From assembly GCA_963803165.1 (NCBI GenBank), contig CAWDLK010000002.1, positions 443,641-507,640 of the forward strand: a DNA stretch of 64,000 nucleotides. Direction: 5' to 3'. This DNA comes from Changshengia sp963803165 (lineage in GTDB: Bacteria > Chloroflexota > Dormibacteria > Aeolococcales > Aeolococcaceae). The notes beneath the pieces were generated by a model that ran no database searches, had not been told where the DNA came from, and saw only the letters and a program-made list of their open reading frames with translations. The position numbers and the translations under genes were made by a program. Shown in pieces: positions 48,022 to 56,596 of the stretch (position 1 is its first letter; every line of letters starts with the position of its first letter).

Positions 48022-49341
48022 ATGAGTGGCCCAGAGCCGGTGAGGGAGACGGGAGGCAGCCCAGTGCGGCGGATCCTTTCGCCCTACCACCTCGCGCTGA
48101 CCCACCCGGTGCTCCGCCCGGTGCTCCCCGGCGTGGCGCTGTCGGCCCTAGGCGACGGGATGTCCGTGGTCGCGATCGCGTGGCTCGCGCTGCGGCTGTC
48201 GCATTCGGCGTTGCTGGTGGGTGCGGCAGTCGCGGCGTACTCCCTGCCCGGCGCTCTGGGGGCGGCCGCGCTAGGCCGCTGGCTGCGGGGACGCGGCGGG
48301 GCGGGACTGGCGTTCGCGAACGCAGTGGTCCGGGCGGCGGCGCTTGGCCTGGCCGCCGCCCTGTCCCTCGGAGGGCTGCTGGATCCCTTCTGGTACGTGT
48401 GCTTGCTGGGCATTTCGTCGCTGCTCAGCGCGTGGGGCATGGCGGGCCGCTACACGCTGATCGCTGAGGTGCTCCCGCCCGCTCACCGGGTGGCCGGGAA
48501 CACGGTGTTCGGGGCGCTTGATCAGATGAGCCTCATGCTCGGGCCAGCCCTGGCGGGCGTGCTGAGCGCGCTGGCCGGCCCGGCGGTAGCGATCGCTGTG
48601 GATGCGGGCACATGGCTGGTGCTGGCGCTCGGCTACGCGCGCGTGGCGCTGCTCATGGCACGGTCAGCGTCGTCGAGGCAGCCCGCTCCGTCCTCGCCAG
48701 CGACGCCCGCGCCTGGCGGCGCTTGGTCGGTCCTGCGGGCGGACCGGACGCTGCTCGGGCTGATGCTATTGTCGTTCGCGTTTTACCTGCTGTACGGACC
48801 GGTGGAGGTAGCGCTGCCCGTCCACGTGGCAGTTGACCTGCGCGGTTCAGCGGCGTTGCTCGGCGCGTTCTGGGCGGTGTTCGGCGTCGGTGCGGTGGTG
48901 GGCGAGCTGTCCGCGCCCTTCGTGCGCCGACGCTGGGCGGTGTGGCCGACGATGGCCGCTATCGTGCTCGGCTGGGGTGTCGCGCTGATACCACTCGGTC
49001 TCCCCACGCCGCTGTGGGTGGCCCTGGCCGCGTTCTGCGCCGGGGCAGCGATCTGGGGTCCCTGGACCTCGCTGTCGATGGCAGTCTTCCAGGACGCCAG
49101 CCCGCCCTCGGACTTGGCACCGCTGCTTGCCGCGCGCGGGGCGCTGCTGATGATCGCTGCGCCGCTGGGCACCGCGTTGGGCGGCCCCATGGTTGCCTGG
49201 CTGGGTGCCCGGGATACCTTGTTCACGTCGGCACTGGTGACCATCGCTCTCGGCGCTGTCGCCGGCGCCGCGGTCGTCCTCCGCCGGTCGCGGGTGGTTT
49301 CGGCCCGAAGGGAAGGTGGCCAGGACATGGCGGCGTCCTGA
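48022..49341 (+). CDS. MFS transporter (EntS/MFS_3-like)
   Basis: A 439-residue transporter with about 12 helices. Key stretches are LSALGDGMSVVAIAWLALRL in helix 1, GAAALGRWLRGRGG in the A-motif position, and WGMAGRYTLIAEVLPPAHRV in the central region. Substrate unknown; exporters of this group handle siderophores or drugs. It is the last gene inside the repeat-bounded segment, 210 nt before the ACTTGCTT-box cluster. Confidence 0.87.
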   Translation: MSGPEPVRETGGSPVRRILSPYHLALTHPVLRPVLPGVALSALGDGMSVVAIAWLALRLSHSALLVGAAVAAYSLPGALGAAALGRWLRGRGGAGLAFANAVVRAAALGLAAALSLGGLLDPFWYVCLLGISSLLSAWGMAGRYTLIAEVLPPAHRVAGNTVFGALDQMSLMLGPALAGVLSALAGPAVAIAVDAGTWLVLALGYARVALLMARSASSRQPAPSSPATPAPGGAWSVLRADRTLLGLMLLSFAFYLLYGPVEVALPVHVAVDLRGSAALLGAFWAVFGVGAVVGELSAPFVRRRWAVWPTMAAIVLGWGVALIPLGLPTPLWVALAAFCAGAAIWGPWTSLSMAVFQDASPPSDLAPLLAARGALLMIAAPLGTALGGPMVAWLGARDTLFTSALVTIALGAVAGAAVVLRRSRVVSARREGGQDMAAS

Positions 49342-49551
49342 AGTGACTGCGCAGGTGGCTTGGGGCGTGCCCCCGGCGACCGGGCACAGGGCGGCTCCTT
49401 CGCTTCCGGTCCGGTGACAAGACTCCACCGTCTCGCGACGGCGTCGCCGCCAGTACTGTCACCGGCGCAGTTCCTGGACATGCTCGGACCGCCACCGCGC
49501 GCCTTAGAACCGCTCCAGGATAGCGACGGGGGCTCCGGACTCCCAGTGCGG

Positions 49552-49664
49552 CGTGATAGAGGACTTGCTTCGGACATCGTGGTGCGGAGCAGCACTTGCT
49601 TCGCGCCATCGCGGACCCGGCCGGGACCAGGCAACTCCGAAGCAAGTGCTCCCGGCGAATTCAA
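49552..49664. repeat. ACTTGCTT-box repeat, copy C
   Basis: CGTGATAGAGGACTTGCTTC, ATCGTGG, CACTTGCTTCG (49593-49603), GAAGCAAGTGC (49639-49649), GGCGAATTCA: the same block order as 36325-36435. It directly precedes the tRNA-Pro fragment and repeat copy C, so three related structures are stacked here. Confidence 0.7.
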
Positions 49665-49686
49665 AACTGACCGCGAACTGACCCGC

Positions 49687-49737
49687 TGGTCGGGGCGGCG
49701 GGACTCGAACCCACGGCCTCTTGCTCCCAAAGCAAGT
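49687..49737 (-). tRNA. 3' part of tRNA-Pro(UGG), truncated
   Basis: 51 nt on the minus strand: anticodon stem CTTGC/GCAAG with loop TTTGGGA (anticodon TGG), variable region, T-arm GTGGG-TTCGAGT-CCCGC, acceptor strand CGCCCCGA and CCA. The acceptor 5' strand and D-arm are missing; the sequence beyond the anticodon arm is repeat DNA. This is what integration into a tRNA gene leaves behind. Not a working tRNA. Confidence 0.85.
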
Positions 49738-49853
49738 CCTTTCAACTTTCGGCGTTCGCATAGGCGTTCCTAAATTCGCTTGAACCACTTGCTTCGCTAT
49801 TCGTACAGAACGCCAGCACTTGCTTCGAGGGTCAGGAGCAGTTCCGGAAGCAA
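49717..49853. repeat. 137-bp direct repeat, right copy
   Basis: Identical to 25920-26056. It starts inside the tRNA-Pro fragment (anticodon arm) and extends away from it, with ACTTGCTTCG boxes at 49787-49796 and 49818-49827. Together with the left copy it bounds 23.8 kb of accessory DNA. Between 49342 and 50085 no protein gene is supported. Confidence 0.85.
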
Positions 49854-50000
49854 TACGACGATCGGTGGGACCGATGCAGTCGAAAGGCGGGAAGCTTGGA
49901 ACCGCTGGCCGGGGTGCTGGCGACGCTGAGGCAAGGACGCTCACGGCCGGCTGGACCCATGGAGGGTCCGAGCCGCGGCTCCACGGATACACTGGGACGC

Positions 50001-50045
50001 GGCGATGAGGCCCGCCTAAGCCTCCGGCTGATGGCTTCTACCGGG
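50001..50045 (+). promoter_or_regulatory. Fluoride riboswitch (crcB motif) before the universal stress gene
   Basis: GGCGATGAGGCCCGCC, then GCTGATGGCTTCTACCG: the signature of the crcB aptamer, close to the crystallised Thermotoga sequence. GAGGCC pairs with GGCTTC and GGC(G) with (C)GCC. A TACACT box at 49988-49993 would start transcription at about 50000. The stress gene ATG is 41 nt downstream, with GGAGGAGGAGG in between, so control of translation is plausible. Confidence 0.87.
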
Positions 50046-50085
50046 ACGCTATCAGCAGACGCCGGAGGAGGAGGCACATGGTCAG

Positions 50086-50556
50086 ATGCACGATGTGATT
50101 GTCGCCTGCGTCGACGGCTCAGCCGGAGGCTACGCGGCCGTCGGCGAGGCGGCCGAGCTGGCCCGTCGCTTCGACTCCCGGTTGATCGCCCTGTCCGTCG
50201 AGGAGGGCTTGCCCAGATACGCCGCGACCATGGGCGAGGTGGACGATTTCAAGCGCGAGAAGGACGCGTACTTCGAGAACGTGGGCATCGTCGCGGCGAG
50301 GATCGCCGGCCGGCACGGCGCCAAGGTGACCCACGAGATTCGCATCGGCCACGCGGCCGACGTGATCGTGCGCTTCGCCGATGAGATCCGGACCGACCTC
50401 GTCGTGCTCGGCTACAAGGGCCACTCGCGGATCGCCGGCTTCGTTATCGGGACGACCGCTCAGAAGGTCAACGGCTATGCCAAGGCGTCGGTCCTCATCG
50501 TCAAAGCCGAGCACACGGATGACGGCGAGCCCCCAAGCGTGCGTCCACTGAATTAG
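50086..50556 (+). CDS. Universal stress protein (UspA family)
   Basis: A 156-residue UspA-domain protein: DVIVACVDGSAGGYAAVGEA at the N-terminus, and the ATP-binding-type C-terminal motif LVVLGYKGHSRIAGFVIGTT then VNGYAKASVLIVK. The G-x2-G-x9-G(S/T) spacing suggests nucleotide binding. A fluoride aptamer precedes it, so it is probably induced by fluoride. An ATG at 50078 nearer to the GGAGGAGGAGG opens only a six-codon frame (stop at 50096-50098) overlapping this start. Confidence 0.92.
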   Translation: MHDVIVACVDGSAGGYAAVGEAAELARRFDSRLIALSVEEGLPRYAATMGEVDDFKREKDAYFENVGIVAARIAGRHGAKVTHEIRIGHAADVIVRFADEIRTDLVVLGYKGHSRIAGFVIGTTAQKVNGYAKASVLIVKAEHTDDGEPPSVRPLN

Positions 50557-50672
50557 ATTAGCGGCACCCCGAGCGGTCTCCTTCCACCATCGCAGCCGCC
50601 GGGGGTCGAGCGACGCGCCCCGCGTCACCGGGAAGCCGTCTCTGGCGAGCATGCGCGGAGGGTCCGCAACTG

Positions 50673-52760
50673 TCAGCGGATGAGCAGCGCGATCACAAAG
50701 ACGGCGAACACGTACAGGAGATACAGGCTGAGGCTCCCGCCCTGCACACGGGTGAAGCCGCGCGAGACGAGCCGAGCAGCCGCCACCACGGGACGGTAGA
50801 GGTAGCGTTCCACGGGTTCGATGACCCGGTGCCGATAGCGCACGTCACGGACAAAGAACGGCGCCTGGTGGTAGTCGGTCTCGATCTCCTTCTGCGAGCT
50901 GTACACGCCGCCGAAGATGGACCGGAAGGGGTTGGTGAAGCCCGTCGCCGTGTACTGCATGCTCGCGGTCCGCTGCGCCACCGCCCCGGCCCACACCGGG
51001 GACTCGCGGCGGCTCTGGCGGCAGAGCAGCCGGAGTCCCGCCGCCGTGAGCAGGATGATGAACGCCAGGCTGAGGAAGATGTAGGTGGGCGAGATGAATG
51101 CGAAGTTGGCACTGGTGGGGACGATGACCAGGCCATTGGCGGGGACGATCGGGCTGAGGAAGGCCCCGCCCAGCTTCACCAGGCCGGCGTACTGCCCGGG
51201 ATGGGTGAAGATCGGCGGCAGCACCGCCGCGAGCAGGTTGGGGGCGTGACTGGCGCTCTGCGCGGCAGAGGCTGCAGCGCCGACGCCGAGCGGGGGGAGC
51301 AGGGCCATCGCGACTGCCACCACGACCGGAAACGCCATGCCCACCACCATGGCCCGGGGCGCCTCGTGCGCCTGCTCGGCGGCGCTGCTGCGGGGAGCAC
51401 CCAGGAAAGCGCCGCCCACGATCCTGATGTAGGTGGTCACGGCGAGGGCAAAGGTCAGGGTCAGGAGCGCGCCGGCGGCGGCCAGATAGACGCGGTCTCC
51501 GGCACTGGAGAGGTCGTGGGCGCGGATTAGCGTCTGCAGCCCGAGCCACTCGGTCTGGAAACCGTTCATGGGCGGGATGCCGGCCAACCCCATCGCCCCG
51601 AGCAGGAAGAGGGGCGTCGTCCAGCGCATCCGTTTGGCCAGGCCGCCGAGCTGGTCCATGTCGCGCGTTCCGGTGCCGATGTCCACTGATCCGGCGCCGA
51701 GGAAGAGTGCTCCCTTGAGCAGCGCGTGGTAGAGCGCATGCAGGCAGAGCACCAGCAGGGCGAGGCCGGCGAGCAGGGTCTTGCCGGCCGCGGCGAAGAC
51801 CAGCGCCGCCCCGAGCATGGCGATCATGAAGCCGAGGTTCTCGATGGTGCTGTAGGCAAGCGCGCGCTTGAGATCAGAGGCGAGCAACGAGAAGAGGATG
51901 CCGTAGGCGGCGGTCCCCACTCCCGCCGCCAGCGCCAGGTAGCCCCACCAGGCCGGTGGCGGGCCGAGGAACACGAAGGTCGACAGGACCATGCCGTAGA
52001 TGGCGGCCTTCACCACCACCGCCGAGAGCAAGGCGGAGACGTTGGAAGGTGCCGCGGGGTGCGCTTCGGGGAGCCAGCCCTGCAGTGGCACCAGCCCGGC
52101 CTTGGCGCCGAAGCCGAAGAAGAAGAGCACGAAGGCGGCGTCGGCCACCCCGCCCGACGGATGGTGCGCGGACAGCCAGGCGAAGCTGGCCCCGGGAGCA
52201 AAGCCCCCGATCAGGGCGAAGCCGACCGCCATGCCGAAGAAGCCCACCTCGCTGAGGGCGAGCATGAGGAACGCCGCGCGGGGACGTCCTGGGTGGTCGA
52301 ATTCGACGGTGACCAGAAAATAGGTGAGGATGGACATCGCCTCCCAGGCGACCAGCAGGGTGAGCGCGGTGCCGGCGGCGACGACCAGGACGACAGCGCC
52401 CACGCTCAGGTTGAGGAGGGCGAGACTGGCGGCCTGGCGCAGCGTCCCACCCAGGTTCTGGGTGTACCCGGCGCTGTACACGAAGATGCCGATGCCGACC
52501 AGCCCGGTGAGGAGCAGGAAGACGCCGGCGAGCGGCGACGACCGGAGCTCGAACGCTCCCAGCGGGGTGGTCGCCGGGAGGGCTTCGGTCACGCTGGGCC
52601 CGCTCAGCCAGACTGTCGCGGCGACCGCCAGGACGGCGCATCCGACAGCCCCGGCGGCGGCGGAGACGTAGCCCATCCACAGCCAGCGGACCATCAGCAC
52701 CCCGCTGACGGCCCCCAGGGCGAGGCAGAGGAGGCTCTCGACGAGAAGGCTAAGCGCCAT
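50673..52760 (-). CDS. hyfB: Hydrogenase-4-like proton pump subunit (HyfB/NuoL family)
   Basis: About 695 residues, some 16 helices, of the antiporter-like NuoL/HyfB family. The pump motif is intact: FGFGAKAGLVPLQGWLPEAH then NVSALLSAVVVKAAIYG, with the conserved Lys and the helix-5 Glu in VAWEAMSILTYFLV. A long C-terminal extension (VIEPVERYLYRPVVAAARLV) is as in HyfB. Last gene of the operon; its ATG overlaps the preceding gene by 11 nt. It would move protons or sodium across the membrane, driven by electron transfer in the peripheral subunits. Confidence 0.9.
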   Translation of the reverse strand: MALSLLVESLLCLALGAVSGVLMVRWLWMGYVSAAAGAVGCAVLAVAATVWLSGPSVTEALPATTPLGAFELRSSPLAGVFLLLTGLVGIGIFVYSAGYTQNLGGTLRQAASLALLNLSVGAVVLVVAAGTALTLLVAWEAMSILTYFLVTVEFDHPGRPRAAFLMLALSEVGFFGMAVGFALIGGFAPGASFAWLSAHHPSGGVADAAFVLFFFGFGAKAGLVPLQGWLPEAHPAAPSNVSALLSAVVVKAAIYGMVLSTFVFLGPPPAWWGYLALAAGVGTAAYGILFSLLASDLKRALAYSTIENLGFMIAMLGAALVFAAAGKTLLAGLALLVLCLHALYHALLKGALFLGAGSVDIGTGTRDMDQLGGLAKRMRWTTPLFLLGAMGLAGIPPMNGFQTEWLGLQTLIRAHDLSSAGDRVYLAAAGALLTLTFALAVTTYIRIVGGAFLGAPRSSAAEQAHEAPRAMVVGMAFPVVVAVAMALLPPLGVGAAASAAQSASHAPNLLAAVLPPIFTHPGQYAGLVKLGGAFLSPIVPANGLVIVPTSANFAFISPTYIFLSLAFIILLTAAGLRLLCRQSRRESPVWAGAVAQRTASMQYTATGFTNPFRSIFGGVYSSQKEIETDYHQAPFFVRDVRYRHRVIEPVERYLYRPVVAAARLVSRGFTRVQGGSLSLYLLYVFAVFVIALLIR

Positions 52761-53586
52761 CACTGCCTCCCGCAGGGTGGTACCGCTCCTCGGCCCGGCC
52801 CGCCGCCAGGAGCAGGCCATGGAGCAGCGCCAGCGGGGTGGGCGGGCATCCTGGCACGTACACGTCCACCGGGAGGATCCGGTCGAGCGGCCCGTGAACC
52901 ATGAAGCTGCCCGCGAACGGACCTCCGCCGATGGCGCAGACGCCGGCGGCGACGACCAGCTTCGGCTCGGGCATGGCGGCATAGGTGTCGCGGAGCGGCT
53001 GCTCCATCTGACGTGTGACCACCCCCGTGACGAGCAGGGCGTCCGCGTGGCGCGGCGTGGGGGTGAAGAAGAGCCCGAGGCGATGCAGGTCGTACTGCGG
53101 CGCACTGAGCATCTGCAGCTCCGACTCGCAGCCGTTGCAGGAGCCGGCGTCGACGTGGCGGATGTGCAGCGAACGCCGGAAGAGCCGGAGCGAACGTCGT
53201 GCCAGCTCGGCTGCGACCGCGGCCTCTTCCAGGGCCGGCCCCGATCCCGGGGTCCACGTCGCTCGAACGCTGAGGCGCTCGCGGGAACGAACGGCCACCT
53301 CCGGCCGGTGCACGTAGCGGAAGGCGTTCGGGAAGGCGCGGACGCAGGCGCCGCACATGACACACTGGCCCGCGTCGAAGGTGATGGTTCCCGCGGCGGC
53401 ATCGCCGTCGGTGCGGAGGGCGGCGGTGGGGCAGATGCCCGCCGCCTCCACCGCCTGGGCTCCCGACAGCTCGGAGACCTCGAGGGCCACCACCGAGGGC
53501 GCAGTGCCGGCGGCCGCGTCGGGGCGCGACGGGTAGCGCGTGGTCAGAACCCCGCGGTGGAGGCCGATCCCGATCCAGCGGCTCAT
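52750..53586 (-). CDS. hyfI: Fused ferredoxin-NuoB-like subunit (HyfH-HyfI type)
   Basis: About 278 residues. The N-terminal half is a reduced ferredoxin: CVMCGACVRAFPNAF plus a lone Cys in EAAGICPTAAL, enough for one [4Fe-4S] cluster. The C-terminal half is the small NuoB/HyfI subunit: DAGSCNGCESELQ, AAGVCAIGGGPFAGSF and YVPGCPPTPLALLHG give the four Cys of the proximal cluster, so electron transfer is retained. The ATG overlaps the stop of the large subunit (ATGA, 53583-53586). Fusion of HyfH and HyfI functions is unusual. Confidence 0.88.
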   Translation of the reverse strand: MSRWIGIGLHRGVLTTRYPSRPDAAAGTAPSVVALEVSELSGAQAVEAAGICPTAALRTDGDAAAGTITFDAGQCVMCGACVRAFPNAFRYVHRPEVAVRSRERLSVRATWTPGSGPALEEAAVAAELARRSLRLFRRSLHIRHVDAGSCNGCESELQMLSAPQYDLHRLGLFFTPTPRHADALLVTGVVTRQMEQPLRDTYAAMPEPKLVVAAGVCAIGGGPFAGSFMVHGPLDRILPVDVYVPGCPPTPLALLHGLLLAAGRAEERYHPAGGSDGA

Positions 53587-55124
53587 CGGTCGAACTCCGC
53601 GTGGGAGAGGGCGAAGCTGGCCTCGATGACGGGGTAGTCGGTGAGGTTGTTGCCACTGGCGCACGCGTCGGCGTAGACGTGCCAGTTGACGAAGGCGGAC
53701 GGCCGGGCGCGCCATCTCGCCACCCGCCCCTCGGGGGTGACCTCGACCCAGTGCAGCGTCTCGCCCCCCGCACCCTCACTCCACCCGAGCGCGGAACCGG
53801 GAGCCTCCCCGGGAGCCCCTCCCCCTCCCGTCGTGGCGGGCGGCCAGCTGTCCAGCACCTGCTCGACGATGGTGAGAGACTGCTGGACCTCGGCCAGGCG
53901 GATGCCGAGACGGGCGAGCGCATCTCCCTCCGATCGGACCGGCACCTCAAAGGCCACGCGGTCGTAGGCGGCGTAGGGGTGATCACGGCGGCAGTCCCGG
54001 TCCGCCCCCGTGGAGCGGCCGATCGGCCCGACGAGATTGTGCTGTGCCGCGTGGCGCGGTCGGAGGAACGCGGTGGTCTCCAGGCGATCGGTGAACGTGC
54101 CGGTGTCCTCGAGCACCGCCTGCAGCCGCCGGCTTCGACGGCGCCACCGTGGCACATCCCGGCCCAGCGTCCGGAGCTCCGCCGGGGACAGCGGCGCGGC
54201 CAGCCCGCCCAGGGCGAGCGCGCCGCGCAGGTAGCGATGCGAGGTCAGATCAGCGCAGCGGCGGAGGACCTCCTCCTTGAGCGCTGCGTACTGTGCTCCC
54301 GCCACCAGCAGGCCTGTAGCGTCCGCCAGGCGACCGATGTCTCCGAAATGGTTGTGCAGCCGCTCCAGCTCGTTCATCAGGGTGCGTGCCCTGCGCGCCC
54401 CGTCATCGACCGAAATCCCCAGGGCGCGCTCGGCGGCCTGGACAAAGGCGAGTCCGTTGGCGAAGGCCGAGACGCCAGCGAGGCGCTCGGCGAGGACGAG
54501 GCCCTGCTCCACGGTCCGCCCTTCGGCAAGGCGCTCGATGGCGCGGAACTTGTAACCGAAGAGAGGGCTCACCGCCACCAGGTCCTCGCCTCCGCTCTCG
54601 AAGAGGAACTCACCGGACTCCTGGGGACCGCTCCGCACCGGCCCCAAGGGGATCTGGAAGACACCCCGTCCGCTCACCATGGGCACCCGCTCGGGGATCC
54701 CGGGACCGGCGCCCAGCCGTTCGTCGACCGGCGCGCGCATCGGTGGCTGCCCCTCCGGCCAGTCATGGAGCCGCAGGCGCGCCGGCAGCGGGTGCCCGAC
54801 CGGCTCCAGCCCGTGCATCTCCCGGATCTCGCGCTCGTACCAGCTGGCGGCGTGGATGAAGGGCGTGATGGACGCGAACAAGTCCCCGCTCAGCCGGCAG
54901 CGCACCGTCAGCCACTCGGGGTCCCCGCGGACCTGGAAGACGGCGGTGAGCGACGGCTCGCCATCGCCGGTCGTGGCGAAGAGGTCGGCGAGCACCGCCG
55001 CCGCGGCGATCGCCGCCACCCAACCGGGGAACTTCTCCTCCGGGATCTCCGACCACAGCTCGCCCGGCGCTCGCGTCGAGACCTCGATCCCGAACCTTTG
55101 AGCCAGCTCGCGGAGGGTGGTCAT
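53583..55124 (-). CDS. hyfG: Hydrogenase-like large subunit without NiFe ligands (NuoC-NuoD/HyfG type)
   Basis: About 513 residues: a NuoC-like N-terminal part (VRCRLSGDLFASITPFIHAA then WYEREIREMHGLEPVGHP) fused to a NuoD/HyfG-like part. In true NiFe enzymes the region near residue 215 reads R.CG.C; here it is ERLAGVSAFANG. The C-terminal DPC..C is replaced by VIEASFALSHAEFDR. All four metal-binding Cys are therefore gone, and no H2 chemistry is expected. This is the pattern of complex I NuoD and of energy-converting-hydrogenase-related (Ehr) complexes. Coupled to both neighbours by ATGA overlaps. Confidence 0.9.
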   Translation of the reverse strand: MTTLRELAQRFGIEVSTRAPGELWSEIPEEKFPGWVAAIAAAAVLADLFATTGDGEPSLTAVFQVRGDPEWLTVRCRLSGDLFASITPFIHAASWYEREIREMHGLEPVGHPLPARLRLHDWPEGQPPMRAPVDERLGAGPGIPERVPMVSGRGVFQIPLGPVRSGPQESGEFLFESGGEDLVAVSPLFGYKFRAIERLAEGRTVEQGLVLAERLAGVSAFANGLAFVQAAERALGISVDDGARRARTLMNELERLHNHFGDIGRLADATGLLVAGAQYAALKEEVLRRCADLTSHRYLRGALALGGLAAPLSPAELRTLGRDVPRWRRRSRRLQAVLEDTGTFTDRLETTAFLRPRHAAQHNLVGPIGRSTGADRDCRRDHPYAAYDRVAFEVPVRSEGDALARLGIRLAEVQQSLTIVEQVLDSWPPATTGGGGAPGEAPGSALGWSEGAGGETLHWVEVTPEGRVARWRARPSAFVNWHVYADACASGNNLTDYPVIEASFALSHAEFDR

Positions 55125-56596
55125 CGCCCCATCACCGACGCCCCGCTGTGGAGCAGCTGATCCAGTGGGCCGGGAATCCAGACCCCGATCACCAAGATGG
55201 CGGCGAGGAGGGCCAGCGCGGGGGCCAGGATCAACGGGTTCAGCTCTCCCATGACCACCGCGTCCGCATCCGCTCGCCGGCTGAAGGTCATGGTGTGAAA
55301 GGGCGCCACCATGGCGATGAACCCGACCAGGAGCAGCCCCGCGATCAGCGCCGCCAGCACCCACAGGTGTCCGGCGACGGCACCGGCGATGATCGAGAAC
55401 TCCGCGATGAACACGCCGAATGGGGGCGCGCCGGCGATGGCCAGGGCGCCGCCGACGAGCAGGGTCGCGGTCCACGGCATCGCCTGCACCACCCCGCGTA
55501 CCTCCGAGATGGCGGTGGTTCGAAAGCGGAGCAGGAGGTTGCCGGTGGCGAAGAACATCAGGCACTTGGTCAACCCGTGGGCGACGATCAGGAACAGGGC
55601 TCCGAGAAGCGCCAGCGGCGTGCCGATGCCGACGCCCACCGATATCAGCCCGATCTGCTCAACCGACGAGTAGGCGAGGAGCCGCTTGAAGTCGCGCTGC
55701 GAGATGAGGAAGATGACGCCCACCGCCATCGAGAGAAGTCCGAAAACGAGCAGGCCGCTGCGCAGTGGCGCGGCGCCCGCCGCGGGCGCGGCCAGCGTAT
55801 AGACGCGGAAGATGCCGAGCAGGGCGCAGTTGAGCTCGGCGCCGGACAGCATGGCGCACACCGGCGACGGCGCCTGGCTGTGGGCGTCCGGCAGCCAGGT
55901 GTGCATGGGAGCCAGGCCCGCCTTGGTGCCGAATCCGACCAGCACCAGCAGGAACGCCGCGCCCGCCAGCACCGGCGAGAGATGCCCGGCGGCACGGGCC
56001 AGGACCGGTATCGAGAAGTCGTACGAGTTGCCCAGCGCCCCCACCCCAGACTGATACAGGAGGAGGAACCCGAAGAGCGCCACCAGGCTGCCGGTGACGG
56101 TGAGGACGATGAACTTCCAGGCCGCTTCGAGTGACTGGTGCGACCCGTAGAAATCGACCAGGGGCGCCGACGCCAGGGTGGTGGCGCTGATCGCCGTCCA
56201 GAGCATGCCGAGGTTGCCGGAGATGGTCACCGCGATCATGGTGAAGACGAAGAGGTGGAGCACCACGAAGTACTTGCGCAGCTCGTCTGCCCTGACCGCC
56301 CCCGCCCGCAGTTCGTGGCGCAGATACCCGATCGAGTAGATCGAGGCCAGGCTGGACACCACCGCAACCACCAGCAGGACGACTCCGGAGAGCCCGTCCA
56401 GGTACAGCCAGTGCCCGAAGCAATCGAGCGCCGGTCCCTGCACGGCGAGGGTGATCAGGGTCAGGGCGATGCCGAGGGTTGCCAACTCGAAGATGGCGGC
56501 GACGCCGTACAGCCATCGCGGCCTCAGGACGAGGCTCAGAAGAGCTGCCAGCAGGGGCACCGCGAGCACGGCGACGAGGAGCGTGGCGTCGGTCAT
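55121..56596 (-). CDS. hyfF: Hydrogenase-4-like antiporter subunit (HyfF/NuoN family)
   Basis: A 491-residue protein, about 14 helices, second antiporter-like pump subunit. FGTKAGLAPMHTWLPDAHSQ with the conserved Lys, then CAMLSGAELNCALLGIFRVY, and FKRLLAYSSVEQIGLISVGV are intact, so ion movement should be possible. It overlaps hyfE and hyfG by 4 nt each. With HyfB this gives the complex two antiporter-like modules. Confidence 0.9.
   Translation of the reverse strand: MTDATLLVAVLAVPLLAALLSLVLRPRWLYGVAAIFELATLGIALTLITLAVQGPALDCFGHWLYLDGLSGVVLLVVAVVSSLASIYSIGYLRHELRAGAVRADELRKYFVVLHLFVFTMIAVTISGNLGMLWTAISATTLASAPLVDFYGSHQSLEAAWKFIVLTVTGSLVALFGFLLLYQSGVGALGNSYDFSIPVLARAAGHLSPVLAGAAFLLVLVGFGTKAGLAPMHTWLPDAHSQAPSPVCAMLSGAELNCALLGIFRVYTLAAPAAGAAPLRSGLLVFGLLSMAVGVIFLISQRDFKRLLAYSSVEQIGLISVGVGIGTPLALLGALFLIVAHGLTKCLMFFATGNLLLRFRTTAISEVRGVVQAMPWTATLLVGGALAIAGAPPFGVFIAEFSIIAGAVAGHLWVLAALIAGLLLVGFIAMVAPFHTMTFSRRADADAVVMGELNPLILAPALALLAAILVIGVWIPGPLDQLLHSGASVMGR

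Noticed and set aside
49687..49860. Intact or intron-containing tRNA-Pro
   Set aside because: No D-arm or 5' acceptor strand complementary to CGCCCCG within the next 170 nt; only the 3' part exists.
25857..49860. Integrase or excisionase gene for the repeat-bounded segment
   Set aside because: I read all genes in the segment and found none with tyrosine or serine recombinase motifs; only IS256 transposases.
49504..49992. Minus-strand frames at 25785-26111 and 49504-49992 sharing an identical 45-residue stretch
   Set aside because: The shared protein segment only reflects the 137-bp DNA repeat and runs through the tRNA fragment; no ribosome site or family.
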